Program-made: the position numbers and the translations under genes
NCBI GenBank assembly: GCA_019359075.1
Contig: JAHHIB010000009.1
Coordinates: 1 to 64,000 of the forward strand
Length of the DNA: 64,000 bases
Direction of reading: 5' to 3'
From: Kalymmatonema hyalinum WJT4-NPBG1
Lineage (GTDB): Bacteria > Cyanobacteriota > Cyanobacteriia > Cyanobacteriales > Nostocaceae
The notes under the pieces: generated by a model
What the model saw: only the letters and a program-made list of their open reading frames with translations
What the model was told of the DNA's origin: nothing
The model's database searches: none
Part shown: in pieces, positions 41,701 to 49,327 of the stretch
Layout of the letters: each line of letters starts with the position of its first letter
How positions within the stretch are numbered: the stretch's first letter is position 1

Positions 41701-41747
41701 TAGGTATCACACACAGATTGCAGGTAATTTGGAAAATCTGCTCTCAT
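38703..41747 (-). CDS. NACHT NTPase with 13 HEAT repeats (locus 2)
   Basis: ATG 41747 (MRADFPNYLQSVCDTY) gives about 1014 residues; a GTG at 41792 is the alternative. Walker A is 'GRPGSGKSTALA' and the Walker B-like strand 'FLLLVDGVNELPNE'. After the helical NACHT part come thirteen 31-residue PBS-lyase-type HEAT repeats (ALNDQDSSVRSSAAFALGQI style), then a tail with 'GNLNTGDVNIHGNQIGI'. A repeat-derived insert lies between Walker A and the next strand. An 18-codon leader frame overlaps the start. The protein is cytosolic as far as can be seen. A STAND sensor, possibly defensive, is the likely role; the HEAT part would bind the trigger. Confidence 0.9.
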   Translation of the reverse strand: MRADFPNYLQSVCDTYQHWWRLYTLTDVEGSKTAQRQEMPLPFDFGLTVETVQAKQQERGETPENTEQKTERLPVLEGISKYAENHVLLVGRPGSGKSTALARLLLEEAQKVRSPLNPPLERGEEELESKPPLERREEELQSKPPFSRGVPQAGGSHFGRLGKIPVLVELRQYRTSVLDLIRQFLRRHKLRLESGDIETLLDDGQFLLLVDGVNELPNEDARRDLKTFRQNYPNTSMIFTTRDLGVGGDLGIEKKLEMQPLTEEQMQQFVRAYLPEQGEEMLRRLGGRLREFGQTPLLLWMLCSLYKQTGNVPPNLGLVFRCFAQSYDGKIKDDVPVSQESRRWWQELLQHLAFEMMQRDTPTELRVTIDKREAEGIFEKFLQGKVDYPPSRAKEWLEDLLKHHLIQVASNDKIEFRHQLLQEYYAAECLLPQLPNISDEKLKRDYLNYLKWTEPLALMLALVEKEAQALLVVELALDVDLQLGARLAGEVKREFQEKTVGLILERDIPELLKIEFLGITKSEYGVTFLIHRLQHEDSSVRSSAAYALGKIKDSQALPALIQALNDQDSFVRRSAADALGRIKDSQALPALIQALNDQDYYVCGKAAEALGKIKDSRAVPALIQALNNQDYYVRTRVAEALGKIKDSQVLPALIQALNNQDYYVRKRVAEALGHIKDTQAVQPLIQALKDEDSYVRDSAAYALGQIKDSQAVPALIQALNDQDYYVCGRAADALGQIKDSHAVPALIQALNDQDSSVRSRAAFALGQIKDSQAVQALIQALNDQDSSVRSSAAFALGQIKDSQAVQALIQALNDQDSSVRSSAAFALGQIKDSQAVTALIQALNDQDSSVRSSAASALGQIGDSQVVQALIQALNDQDSSVRSSAASALGEIKDSQVVQALIQALNDQDSSVRGSAADALGQIGDSEILSRMWELRTGLHYTLYAISEIQERCKFYNHEIFHSPPVEEETKTESEISKSSTYIFHQPVGNLNTGDVNIHGNQIGIERNQLNNKD
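38970..40140 (-). repeat. 93-bp HEAT-coding tandem repeats of locus 2
   Basis: Thirteen units of 31 codons. Units near the 3' end of the gene are almost identical in DNA, while those nearer the NACHT domain have diverged, so the array seems to grow from its 3' end. Confidence 0.85.
41268..41411 (-). repeat. Dispersed CCCCCTT repeat inserted in frame in the NACHT domain
   Basis: The DNA contains several 'AAGGGGGG' and 'CCCCCC' blocks like those of intergenic repeats (for example 29259-29395). It encodes about 48 low-complexity residues (SPLNPPLERGEEE, then SKPPLERREEE) between the Walker A helix and the strand 'IPVLVELRQY'. Confidence 0.75.
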
Positions 41748-41800
41748 GCAGGAAGTTGACCGATTAAGGGCTGATGGAGTTGCCGATGCCACTCACTCAT
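41744..41800 (-). CDS. 18-codon leader frame overlapping the NACHT start
   Basis: ATG at 41800 is preceded by GGAG at a good distance. It encodes MSEWHRQLHQPLIGQLPA and its TGA overlaps the NACHT ATG as ATGA. It could couple translation of the NACHT gene, or be the true N-terminus displaced by a frameshift. Confidence 0.5.
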   Translation of the reverse strand: MSEWHRQLHQPLIGQLPA

Positions 41801-42639
41801 TAATATAACTCCGTAATACTAACGAACGACGACGGAATCGACGCTTGAGCCATTTGGGAGCTTGTTACATATTTAAACAACTGCTGCTCTGATTTTTCCG
41901 GAGTAGATAGCAGCTATAGCAATCCTATTTGATTTGTGAAAATCAAAAGCCTTAGGGAGTACCAAAAAATAAATTATCCCTTCTGTAGGGTGTGTTGTCG
42001 CGTAGCGCAACGCACCATCCCAGGTTTTCGGTGCGTTAGGACGTTCCGTCCATAACGCACCCTACTAAGGCTTACTTCTATTGCGCTTCTGACTTCGTTG
42101 TCATACAGTCGAAACCCCACCCCGGCTTTGGCTAACGCCAAAACCCCCCCTCCCAATGCCTTGGGGAGGGGTAAGGGGTGGGGTGAAAGTTTCCTGTGCC
42201 AAAGACTCTACAAAATCCAGCACCTGATTTAGAGATGCTTATGGCAAAAATTGCAACTTCTCTATGATCTTGTCTGAAATGCTTGCATAATTGTTTTCTC
42301 CCTAAAGCAAGATGCCATGATTTCTTGCTGATCGCTGATCCGCGCCTGCATATGATCTATGCACCTGAACGATTAAGTAGAAATACTGTAGCCCTTTAGC
42401 GCGTGCGATCGCGCAAAGCGTTGCGCCAAGGCACTTTCAGCAGGTTTCCACATGAATCTATCAATCTCTCAGAAGTGCCGATTCCGTAAGATCACAATTC
42501 AGGGGATCTATATCTATATCACTTTTTCCTGACAGTATGGAGTAATTCTTACGACAGTATTACTAGAGTTTATACAAAACCTCTAAGTGATACGTAATTT
42601 CGACCAATCACTACTACCCAAGTCAGTGAATACTAAGAG
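41801..42639. repeat. Intergenic region with palindromic repeats
   Basis: No gene is supported. At 41981-42067 an element has GTAGGGTGTGTTG and CATAACGCACCCTAC ends plus internal GCGCAACGCACC pairing. At 42115-42185 CCCCACCCC and GGGGTGGGG arms form another hairpin. The last 200 bp before the DsbA-like gene should hold its promoter. Confidence 0.55.
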
Positions 42640-43467
42640 ATGGTAGAAATTGTCTACATAATCCGTTTCTGTATGCGTGCATTTTCCTACTGGCTAAGTA
42701 AAAATATTCAGTGGCTACGTAGTGTACCAGCACTATGCACCTTGTGTTTAGTGCTGGTTTGCGCACCTCCCGCAGATGCAGCGAATCGCATCAGTTCACA
42801 ATTAGAACAGCAAATCTTACAAGTTATCCGGGAACACCCGGAAGCCCTCATAGAATCAGTACAAGCGTACCAACAAAAGCAACAAGCACAAATACAGCAA
42901 GCACAGCAAGCATTTGTGCGTCAAATGAAAACCAATCCCGAAGAAGTGATTGGTGAGTCTCCCACGACTGGCTCACCGCAGTCCAAGATTTTGTTGGTAG
43001 AATTCTCAGATTTTGAATGTCCCTATTGTGCCCAGGCGCATAAAACCCTAAAACAGTTTATGGCAAAGCATAAGGATGAGGTCACTTTGGTTTACAAACA
43101 TTTCCCTCTCACATCTATTCATCCTCAAGCGATGCCAGCCGCTACAGCTGCTTGGGCAGCACAGCAACAAGGTAAATTTTGGGAATACCAAGACGCACTC
43201 TTTACCCATCAAAAAGAACTGGGTGAGCCATTGTATTTGGATATCGCCGAAAATCTAAATTTGGATCTCGAAAAGTTTAAACGCGATCGCCAAAGCATCA
43301 CCGATAAGGGCGATCGCTCTTACGCCGACACTGCAATTGAGAAAGATATACAGCTTGCCGAGAGATTGGGACTTTCTGGGACTCCCTTTTTTGTGATGAA
43401 TGGTCAAACTCTATCCGGTGCATTGCAGCTATCGGATATGGAGAACGTATTGACTCGTATTAGATAA
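42640..43467 (+). CDS. DsbA-like thiol-disulfide oxidoreductase, exported
   Basis: The 275-residue protein has an N-terminal signal or anchor (VPALCTLCLVLVCAPPADA), a short Gln-rich coiled coil (QAYQQKQQAQIQQAQQA), and a thioredoxin fold of the DsbA/BdbD type with the active site 'FECPYCAQAH' and cis-Pro loop 'LSGTPFFVMNG'. It would oxidise or isomerise disulfides in the periplasm. A later ATG (42673) is an equally good start, since the signal begins after it. The neighbouring CAP-domain genes encode exported proteins, though their Cys content is low. Confidence 0.9.
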   Translation: MVEIVYIIRFCMRAFSYWLSKNIQWLRSVPALCTLCLVLVCAPPADAANRISSQLEQQILQVIREHPEALIESVQAYQQKQQAQIQQAQQAFVRQMKTNPEEVIGESPTTGSPQSKILLVEFSDFECPYCAQAHKTLKQFMAKHKDEVTLVYKHFPLTSIHPQAMPAATAAWAAQQQGKFWEYQDALFTHQKELGEPLYLDIAENLNLDLEKFKRDRQSITDKGDRSYADTAIEKDIQLAERLGLSGTPFFVMNGQTLSGALQLSDMENVLTRIR

Positions 43468-43729
43468 ATTTTCACTAGTTAATAAGTGCTGTTTTGAACA
43501 TAAAAAAACATACGTACGCAATGCCTGTATGGCAAGTCATCCCTCGTAAGGTCTATTTCGCTAGGGTTAGTGTTCCCTGTATGTTGTTCAAAAGGTTAGA
43601 AAGAATACAGATTCGCACATTCAGTTTAACTGCTCTATTAAACCGAGAGCTAGTCATTAACATCAGCAAAACGCTGTGCATCCAAGGCAACTCCATTAAC
43701 TCAATAGAACAGAAATCGTGAGGTTATTA

Positions 43730-44476
43730 ATGCGTCGCAATGGATTTCGTGTGTTGTTCCCTATCGCCCTGATCGCAACTTGCAGTTCTCAGCTATTTCT
43801 ATCTAGCCCATCTGTGGCAAACAATACGTTGGAACGCCCCCCTAGTGAAGCTCAAAAAGCCAATCCTACTACCACAGCGGCAGCGTCAACTTACCTGTCC
43901 TCATTGGAACAACAGGTAATTATGGAAATGAATAAGGTTCGGACAAATCCCAAGGGATACATCCCTGTCTTGGAAAGCTATAAACAGCGCTTTCAAGGTA
44001 AGCGAGTCAAAATCTCCAATCAATTCTTCATGCAAACATTTGAAGGTGTGAAAGCTGTTGATGAAGCGATCGCATTTCTTCAGTCAGCTCGTCCTCTTAG
44101 TCCTTTAACCACATCTATAGGAATGTCTCTAGGTGCTAGAGATCATGTCAAAGATAATGGATCAAAAGGTTCAACAGGTCACCAAGGCAGCGATGGTAGT
44201 AACCCATCTACTCGTATCGACCGCTATGGAAGTTGGCAAGCTACTGCTGGGGAAAATATCAGCTATGGTCCTAGTACGGCACAGGAAATCGTCATGCAAT
44301 TACTTATCGATGATGGAGTGCCGAATCGCGGGCATAGAAAAAACATCTTTAACCCCAATTTTAAAGTGGCTGGAGTTGCTTATGGAAGTCACGCTAAATA
44401 CAAAACCATGTGCGTGATTAATTACGCAGCAGGATATGAAGAAAAATCAATTGCAGCAGTAAGTAGACGTAATTAA
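43730..44476 (+). CDS. CAP/SCP-domain exported protein (paralogue 1)
   Basis: The protein has about 248 residues from ATG 43730 (GTG 43718 also possible). An N-terminal hydrophobic signal ([18 protein letters not shown]) is followed by a linker and a CAP domain (about 60-245) with '[15 protein letters not shown]', '[21 protein letters not shown]', 'AGENISYG' and '[19 protein letters not shown]'. Bacterial CAP proteins are secreted and poorly understood; the conserved His/Glu cleft may bind metal or lipid. The paralogue 500 bp downstream shares the whole layout, so this is a tandem duplication. Confidence 0.9.
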   Translation: MRRNGFRVLFPIALIATCSSQLFLSSPSVANNTLERPPSEAQKANPTTTAAASTYLSSLEQQVIMEMNKVRTNPKGYIPVLESYKQRFQGKRVKISNQFFMQTFEGVKAVDEAIAFLQSARPLSPLTTSIGMSLGARDHVKDNGSKGSTGHQGSDGSNPSTRIDRYGSWQATAGENISYGPSTAQEIVMQLLIDDGVPNRGHRKNIFNPNFKVAGVAYGSHAKYKTMCVINYAAGYEEKSIAAVSRRN

Positions 44477-44596
44477 ACATGACTCTTTGGGGTCGGCAAT
44501 AGAGAATGCGAAATGTTTCTTTCCTATTCTCTCTTCCCAGCCCGAACGAGTTACCTTGATGTGTGTCGCGGTAAAAAATTGAAATTAGTTGGCAAT

Positions 44597-44633
44597 CTCC
44601 CGTTAAATGCTTATGCATGATAACGGGAGTTTT
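44597..44633 (+). terminator. Terminator downstream of CAP paralogue 1
   Basis: CTCCCGTTA and TAACGGGAG form a 9-bp stem around a 15-nt loop, followed by TTTTC. It lies 121 bp after the stop, within the 497-bp spacer that otherwise shows no gene. Confidence 0.75.
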
Positions 44634-44973
44634 CTATTGAGAATACTGCTAATCATCCCAATACACTCTACTGTAAAATTGCATTTACAACTCTAGCTAT
44701 GATGACCTATTGGCAGCTTAATTGGTTCCACATATTCTACAATTAAATCGTCAGGGTGCTTGACGGTCATGTTTCTCCTCGTGGGCACCTCTTGGGGCGG
44801 GCGAAGGATAGTCACAACGGGCATAATGACACTTACTCCAATCATTTGACGCACTCGTGTAAAATTTCCCCGATACCTATCTGACCATACTAGCTATGGC
44901 TAACAAATAGCCATCTGGAAACCAGTTGTAAAATCATGAATCTAAACACATATTGACTGGTCGGTCTAAAGTT

Positions 44974-45678
44974 ATGAGGTTGTTGATGCGTCGGATGGTA
45001 TTTTCGCTCTTTACCCCCATCGCCCTATTAACCACATCCTGTGATGCATTGTTTGAATTTGACTCCTCTGTACCTAACATTCCTGAAGAAAATCCTGATG
45101 CGTTGCCACGCGGGAAGACTCTTTCGCGCCTTGAAAAACAAGTGATTGTGGAAATGAATAAGGCGAGAACAAATCCCAATGCTTATGCTGCTGTTTTGGA
45201 AAAGTATAAACAAGGCTTTGAAGGCAACCGAGTTAGAATCTCGAGTCATACTTATTTGCAAACACACGAAGGAGTCGAAGCGGTTGATGAGGCGATCGCC
45301 TTTCTTAAATCAGTGCGTCCAGTCGGATCTTTAACGGCATCCAAAGGAATGTCTTTGGCAGCTAGGGATCATGTCAAAGACCAAGGTTCCAAAGGCATTC
45401 TTGGTCACAAAGGCAGCGATAAGAGTGACCCCTTTACTCGCCTCAAGCGCTACGGAACTTGGAAACTCACCGCTGGGGAAAATATTAGCTATGGTTCCCA
45501 TACAGCACAGGATATTGTCATGCAATTAATTATTGATGACGGAGTACCGGATCGCGGTCATAGAACAAATATGTTTAACCCTGCTTTTAAGGTGACGGGA
45601 GTTGCTTTTGGAATTCACAACACATACAGGCAGATGTGCGTGATTAACTACGCGGGAGGATATAGAGAAAAATCGTAA
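44974..45678 (+). CDS. CAP/SCP-domain exported protein (paralogue 2)
   Basis: ATG 44974 ([13 protein letters not shown]) gives about 234 residues; the signal ends near '[12 protein letters not shown]', with a Cys that might be lipidated, though the lipobox is poor. The CAP domain carries '[15 protein letters not shown]', '[21 protein letters not shown]', 'AGENISYG' and '[19 protein letters not shown]'. It is clearly a duplicate of the upstream gene, having lost part of the linker. The role is unknown, presumably periplasmic or at the cell surface. Confidence 0.9.
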   Translation: MRLLMRRMVFSLFTPIALLTTSCDALFEFDSSVPNIPEENPDALPRGKTLSRLEKQVIVEMNKARTNPNAYAAVLEKYKQGFEGNRVRISSHTYLQTHEGVEAVDEAIAFLKSVRPVGSLTASKGMSLAARDHVKDQGSKGILGHKGSDKSDPFTRLKRYGTWKLTAGENISYGSHTAQDIVMQLIIDDGVPDRGHRTNMFNPAFKVTGVAFGIHNTYRQMCVINYAGGYREKS

Positions 45679-45792
45679 TTCATTATATTTCCTGTGCAGA
45701 CGTTACGCGGGTGCTTTCACCCGGTGGATCTTACGCGCCGAGAGCGCCTGCCCGTAGAACTGACGTACTTCCTTAGCTTGAACCAAAAGAAG

Positions 45793-45822
45793 CCCCACAT
45801 CTGTCCCGAAGGGCAGTGTGGG
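45793..45822 (+). mobile_element. Orphan tnpB-type end hairpin
   Basis: CCCACATCTG pairs (one bulge) with CAGTGTGGG around TCCCGAAGGG. The layout matches the hairpin at the 3' end of the tnpB gene below (47290-47318). No tnpB frame precedes it, so it is probably the remnant of another element. Confidence 0.5.
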
Positions 45823-45838
45823 ATGAATTTTGGGGCAA

Positions 45839-46042
45839 TCAGGTTACGACCCCCGACCTATGTTTACCGTCGGTAGACGCGGGAGTGGGGTCAGTGACCT
45901 GATTGCCTATCTCTGGGATTTTTAACGAGTCAATGAGTTCTTCAACAACGCGAGTCATTGTTGTATCTTTGATTGCGGCATATAACCGTAATTTATTCAA
46001 TCTGCGTTCACTCATACGCATCTTAAACCATTCTGTCTTCAT
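45839..46042 (-). CDS. Small ribbon-helix-helix-like protein
   Basis: The 67-residue frame includes 'MRMSERRLNKLRLYAAIKDTTMTRVVEELIDSLK', which fits an RHH (CopG/Arc-like) DNA-binding fold: a short strand, then two helices. It is divergent from tnpB with 63 bp between starts. It may regulate or travel with the tnpB element. Confidence 0.6.
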   Translation of the reverse strand: MKTEWFKMRMSERRLNKLRLYAAIKDTTMTRVVEELIDSLKIPEIGNQVTDPTPASTDGKHRSGVVT

Positions 46043-46105
46043 TTTTTGTACCTACTTATTACCTACATTTGTTCTACTAGCAAATAACAAGGAGGTGGTT
46101 CGAGC

Positions 46106-47317
46106 GTGTTGAAAGCAATTAAGGTCAGACTATACCCAACAGATGAGCAACAAATTGCACTAGCCAAATCGTTTGGTTGTGCAAGGTGGTATTGGAATTA
46201 TGCCCTTAATGCTTGCATTCAACACTATCAAGAAACAGGTAAAACTCTAAAGTTAAATGTTTATAAAGCTTACTTGCCCCAATTAAAAGTAGAGCATCCT
46301 TGGTTGAAAGAAGATTGTTATTCGGCTGTTCTACAGTGCGTAGCTATCAATTTGAACAAGGCATACTCAAATTTCTTTGAAGGTAGAGCTAAGTTTCCTA
46401 GGTTCAAGTCAAAGCACCACAAACAATCAATTCAGTATCCCCAAAACGTTAAGGTTGTGGGTGATTGTTTGGAAGTTCCCAAAATTGGTATTGTTAAAGC
46501 AGTTTTTCATCGACCCATTGAAGGAAAACTTAAGACTGTCACTATCAGCAAGACTCCTACAGATAAGTACTTCGCTTCTATTTTGTGTGAAGTAGAGGAC
46601 GGCAAAGGTCAATCATCTGGTGGCAAGACATTGGGTATTGACTTAGGATTAAAAGATTTCGCCATTGTTTATGATGGGGAAGAAGTTACCAAACACTCAA
46701 ATCCAAAGTACCTGAAACGTCACGAGAAGAACCTAGCTAGGAAACAGAAAAAGTTTGCTCGTAAGGTAAAAGGAAGTAACTCTAGAAATAAATACAGAAA
46801 ACTCCTAGCCAAGGTTCATGAACGAGTATCAAATTCCCGTCAGGACTTCTTGCACAAATTAAGCAGGAAACTGGTAGACGATAGCCAAGTCATCGTTGTG
46901 GAGAATCTTCACGTCAAGGGAATGGTACGGAACCGCAAGCTATCAAAGTCAATATCCGACGTGGGGTGGGGAATGTTCGTTAACTTCCTAGACTACAAGT
47001 TAAAAGTCAAGGATGGTCAACTTGTGGAGATAGGGAGGTTCTTCCCCAGTTCCAAAACCTGTTCATGCTGTGGTCATGTCATAGACGAGTTAACGCTCGA
47101 TATTCGTGAATGGGATTGTCCATCGTGTAATACTCATCATGATCGTGATGGTAATGCAGCACTGAACATCACAAATGAAGGTATTCGGATATTATCTATG
47201 GGCGGAGGGAACCCCGTTCTTGCCGTGCCGAGGCGGAGTAAGACCAATAAGCCGAAAGGTGGAAAGGCATCTGTCAATGACGCCGGAAGCCTACACTGTA
47301 CCCTAAGGTCAGTGTAG
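46106..47317 (+). CDS. tnpB: TnpB-type RNA-guided nuclease (second element)
   Basis: GTG start with AAGGAGGTGG at good spacing. The 403 residues include 'KVRLYPTDEQQIALAKSFG' at the N-terminus, RuvC motifs 'LGIDLGLKDFAIV', 'VIVVENLHVKGM' and 'HHDRDGNAALN', and a CSCC...CPSC zinc ribbon. All catalytic positions look intact. It differs clearly from the tnpB at 13915-15129. No tnpA is present. The 3' end forms a hairpin overlapping the stop, as expected for the guide RNA scaffold. Confidence 0.93.
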   Translation: MLKAIKVRLYPTDEQQIALAKSFGCARWYWNYALNACIQHYQETGKTLKLNVYKAYLPQLKVEHPWLKEDCYSAVLQCVAINLNKAYSNFFEGRAKFPRFKSKHHKQSIQYPQNVKVVGDCLEVPKIGIVKAVFHRPIEGKLKTVTISKTPTDKYFASILCEVEDGKGQSSGGKTLGIDLGLKDFAIVYDGEEVTKHSNPKYLKRHEKNLARKQKKFARKVKGSNSRNKYRKLLAKVHERVSNSRQDFLHKLSRKLVDDSQVIVVENLHVKGMVRNRKLSKSISDVGWGMFVNFLDYKLKVKDGQLVEIGRFFPSSKTCSCCGHVIDELTLDIREWDCPSCNTHHDRDGNAALNITNEGIRILSMGGGNPVLAVPRRSKTNKPKGGKASVNDAGSLHCTLRSV

Positions 47318-47393
47318 GTAGTTCACTAATAACTCAAAAGCAACTATCAAAATAAAGTGGGAGAGCGAGAACCCCTGCGTTTTTAACCAGGGG
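47290..47393 (+). ncRNA. Candidate omega (guide) RNA scaffold at the tnpB 3' end
   Basis: CCTACACTG pairs with CAGTGTAGG (47290-47318) and CCCCTG with CAGGGG (47372-47393), followed by ATGAAGCTCGACA. In IS200/IS605 elements the guide RNA covers the end of tnpB and the right end. The limits are inferred. Confidence 0.5.
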
Positions 47394-47415
47394 ATGAAGC
47401 TCGACACAACAAGTT

Positions 47416-47553
47416 TTAACTTGTTGTTTCTCTTTGAATGTATTGTCTAACAGCTTCTCGAATCAACTCATTTATCGACCTTTCTTTTTGTTTGCTTAGT
47501 TTTACCAATTCTTCATACTCTTGTTTGGAGAATCTTGCACTGAACCTACTCAT
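47416..47553 (-). CDS. Ribbon-helix-helix (CopG-like) protein, 45 residues
   Basis: The frame encodes MSRFSARFSKQEYEELVKLS, then KQKERSINELIREAVRQYIQ and a short tail. The strand 'RFSARFS' and the two helices are a textbook RHH dimer unit. It is convergent with tnpB, just outside its right-end hairpin. Upstream lie AT-rich repeats TATATGTTATATTGATGTTAT that could be its operator. Partner unknown; it could be a solitary antitoxin or an element regulator. Confidence 0.8.
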   Translation of the reverse strand: MSRFSARFSKQEYEELVKLSKQKERSINELIREAVRQYIQRETTS

Positions 47554-48092
47554 GACATCAAATATATGTTATATTGATGTTATGGTAGCACAAGGCGGGG
47601 TCTTACACGAAAAAAATGAGGCAGGCTTGTTTCGTTGACTAGTCAACGAGGACGGCTATTAGAGTTGTTATGAAGCCTGCCTCATTTTTTAGGGGACAAT
47701 GCGTCGGATGAAAAACTCCAAAAAAACAAAACGTGATGCCATGCCTACCCTCACAACTGGGGATATGAGGTTGTGTTGAGAAGAACGCGCTGCGTTGCCA
47801 ACAACCGCGTAAAATCTACAAGGCTTCGCCGTGAGCGCTCAGCCGAACGGTTGGAAGGAAGGAAAGTGCCGCACAGCCGTGACAATGGTCGAGGCGGGTA
47901 GGGCTGTCTTACCCTCGTCAACGTGTTTAACAAAAACATGAGACAACGTTGCGGTGAGACAGCGCTCTTGGTAGGGTTTCCCGACAGCAGGCGACTGCTC
48001 TCCCGTTGGGAGGACGGCTTTTAGCCCAGGTCGCAACAACTGTCTAGAATCCTGGTTTTTCAAAGCCAGGAGAGTTCAAAAATTACTAATAA
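47554..48092. other. Region of nested palindromes and an orphan transposon-like end
   Basis: No gene is supported in these 539 bp. It holds the nested inverted repeat at 47611-47690, a fold-back element near 47820-47851 (GGCTTCGCCGTGAG, CTCAGCCGAACGG) matching one in the atpA-gamma spacer, and near 47985-48070 a stretch with CCCGTTGGGAGGACGG, CAGGTCGC and CTGTCTAGAATCC. The last resembles the conserved right end of cyanobacterial tnpB elements, but no tnpB frame precedes it. Confidence 0.5.
47611..47690. repeat. Nested inverted repeat
   Basis: The outer arms AAAAAATGAGGCAGGCTT (47611-47628) and AAGCCTGCCTCATTTTTT (47673-47690) are perfectly complementary over 18 bp. Inside lies a perfect 18-bp palindrome centred on TTGACTAGTCAA (47632-47649). 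The outer stem ending in a T-run would act as a terminator on either strand; the inner palindrome could be a binding site. Confidence 0.85.
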
Positions 48093-48947
48093 ATGATCAA
48101 CCCTCGCTATAACAATACAGCTTCATCTGCTGCTAACCTTAACGTCTACGTTCAAGGTCAAGGCTTCCCGATTCTCTGCTTGCACGGTCATCCTGGTTCC
48201 GGTTCTAGTCTTTCTGTCTTTACCAATCACTTATCAAAACGCTTTCAAACTATTGCCCCAGACTTGCGCGGATACGGCAAAAGTCGGTTTAATGGCAATT
48301 TTAATATGAACGACCATTTGACCGACTTGGAAGCGCTTCTAGACCGTTATCAAATCAAAAAATGTCTGATATTGGGGTGGTCGCTTGGTGGCATTCTAGC
48401 AATGGAATTGGCACTACGGTTACCTGAACGAGTCACCGGGCTAATTTTGGTGGCGACTGCTGCCCGACCCAGAGGCAATCATCCGCCTGTGAGTTGGCAA
48501 GATAATCTTTATACTGGTGTTGCCGCGCTCTTAAGCTACATAAAACCAGATTGGCAGTGGAATATTGAAACTTTTGGCAAGCGATCGCTCTTCCGCTACC
48601 TGATTCAACAACACACTCCTACCGCCTACCGTTACATCGCAAAAGAAGCTGTACCAGCGTATCTCCAAACTTCTGCTTTTGCGACTCGCGCTCTTTATAC
48701 CGCGATTGGGGCTGGGTACAATCGACTTGCAGACCTAGAACAAATTCAATCTCCTGCTCTTGTACTTGCTGGGGAACGCGATCGCCACATCACACCTGAC
48801 GCCAGCTTAGAAACATCTCGCTATCTCAAAGATTGCCAGTCGCACTGCTACCCTAATACTGCCCATCTTTTCCCCTGGGAGATCCCTCACCAAGTCTTGA
48901 GGGACATTGACCGTTGGCTTGAGAAGAATCGACACGTTCTAGGTTAG
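48093..48947 (+). CDS. Alpha/beta hydrolase
   Basis: The 284-residue protein has the oxyanion region 'LCLHGHPGSGSS', the nucleophile elbow 'GWSLGG', the acid in 'LAGERDRHITPDA' and the His in 'YPNTAHLFPWE', a complete catalytic triad of the fold. 'PDLRGYGKS' is typical of the haloperoxidase/epoxide-hydrolase-like subfamily. It is cytosolic, with no signal. The substrate cannot be predicted. Confidence 0.9.
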   Translation: MINPRYNNTASSAANLNVYVQGQGFPILCLHGHPGSGSSLSVFTNHLSKRFQTIAPDLRGYGKSRFNGNFNMNDHLTDLEALLDRYQIKKCLILGWSLGGILAMELALRLPERVTGLILVATAARPRGNHPPVSWQDNLYTGVAALLSYIKPDWQWNIETFGKRSLFRYLIQQHTPTAYRYIAKEAVPAYLQTSAFATRALYTAIGAGYNRLADLEQIQSPALVLAGERDRHITPDASLETSRYLKDCQSHCYPNTAHLFPWEIPHQVLRDIDRWLEKNRHVLG

Positions 48948-48973
48948 TAGTTGCGCTTGCTCGCAACTACTAA

Positions 48974-49097
48974 CTAGTGGTTTATCGCATTAATTATGAT
49001 GGTTGTATAAGTTGGTAGTAAGGACTTTAGTCCTAAACTCTTTGAGTGCTTAAGCGCTCACTACGAAGCCTTCAAAACTAATGCGATAGACCACTAG
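48974..49097. mobile_element. MITE-like element with 21-bp terminal inverted repeats
   Basis: CTAGTGGTTTATCGCATTAAT (one end) matches the complement of the other end at 19 of 21 positions. The termini lie inside CTAG, fitting TA target duplication of IS630-type elements. The 124-bp element codes for nothing and contains the GTAGTAAGG...CTCACTAC fold-back (49015-49064) also seen at 37794-37846. The remaining spacer to 49327 shows no gene. Confidence 0.65.
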
Positions 49098-49327
49098 CCT
49101 TGTGACTAGAAAAGAACTGAGAACTCCTGTTGCAGCGGAGTGGGAGCCTCCAAAACTCCGACCCTAACCCAGAAGGATTCTTTTGCGGCTGGATTTCTAC
49201 TCAAGATAAAATCTCCAATATTTATTTATGGAGATGAATAATTCTTTGCTTGTAGAATCCCTTGCTGCAATTGATCGAAATATTCACCAATTGGTGAATG
49301 GTGTGTTCTGAGTTCTTCTCAGTTTGA

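Noticed and set aside
43494-43721. 75-codon frame between the DsbA-like and CAP genes
   Set aside because: No ribosome site, no recognisable family, and it runs into the CAP gene start.
47839-48063. 74-codon minus-strand frame before the hydrolase
   Set aside because: It lies across the repeat and transposon-end-like region and reads as translated repeat.
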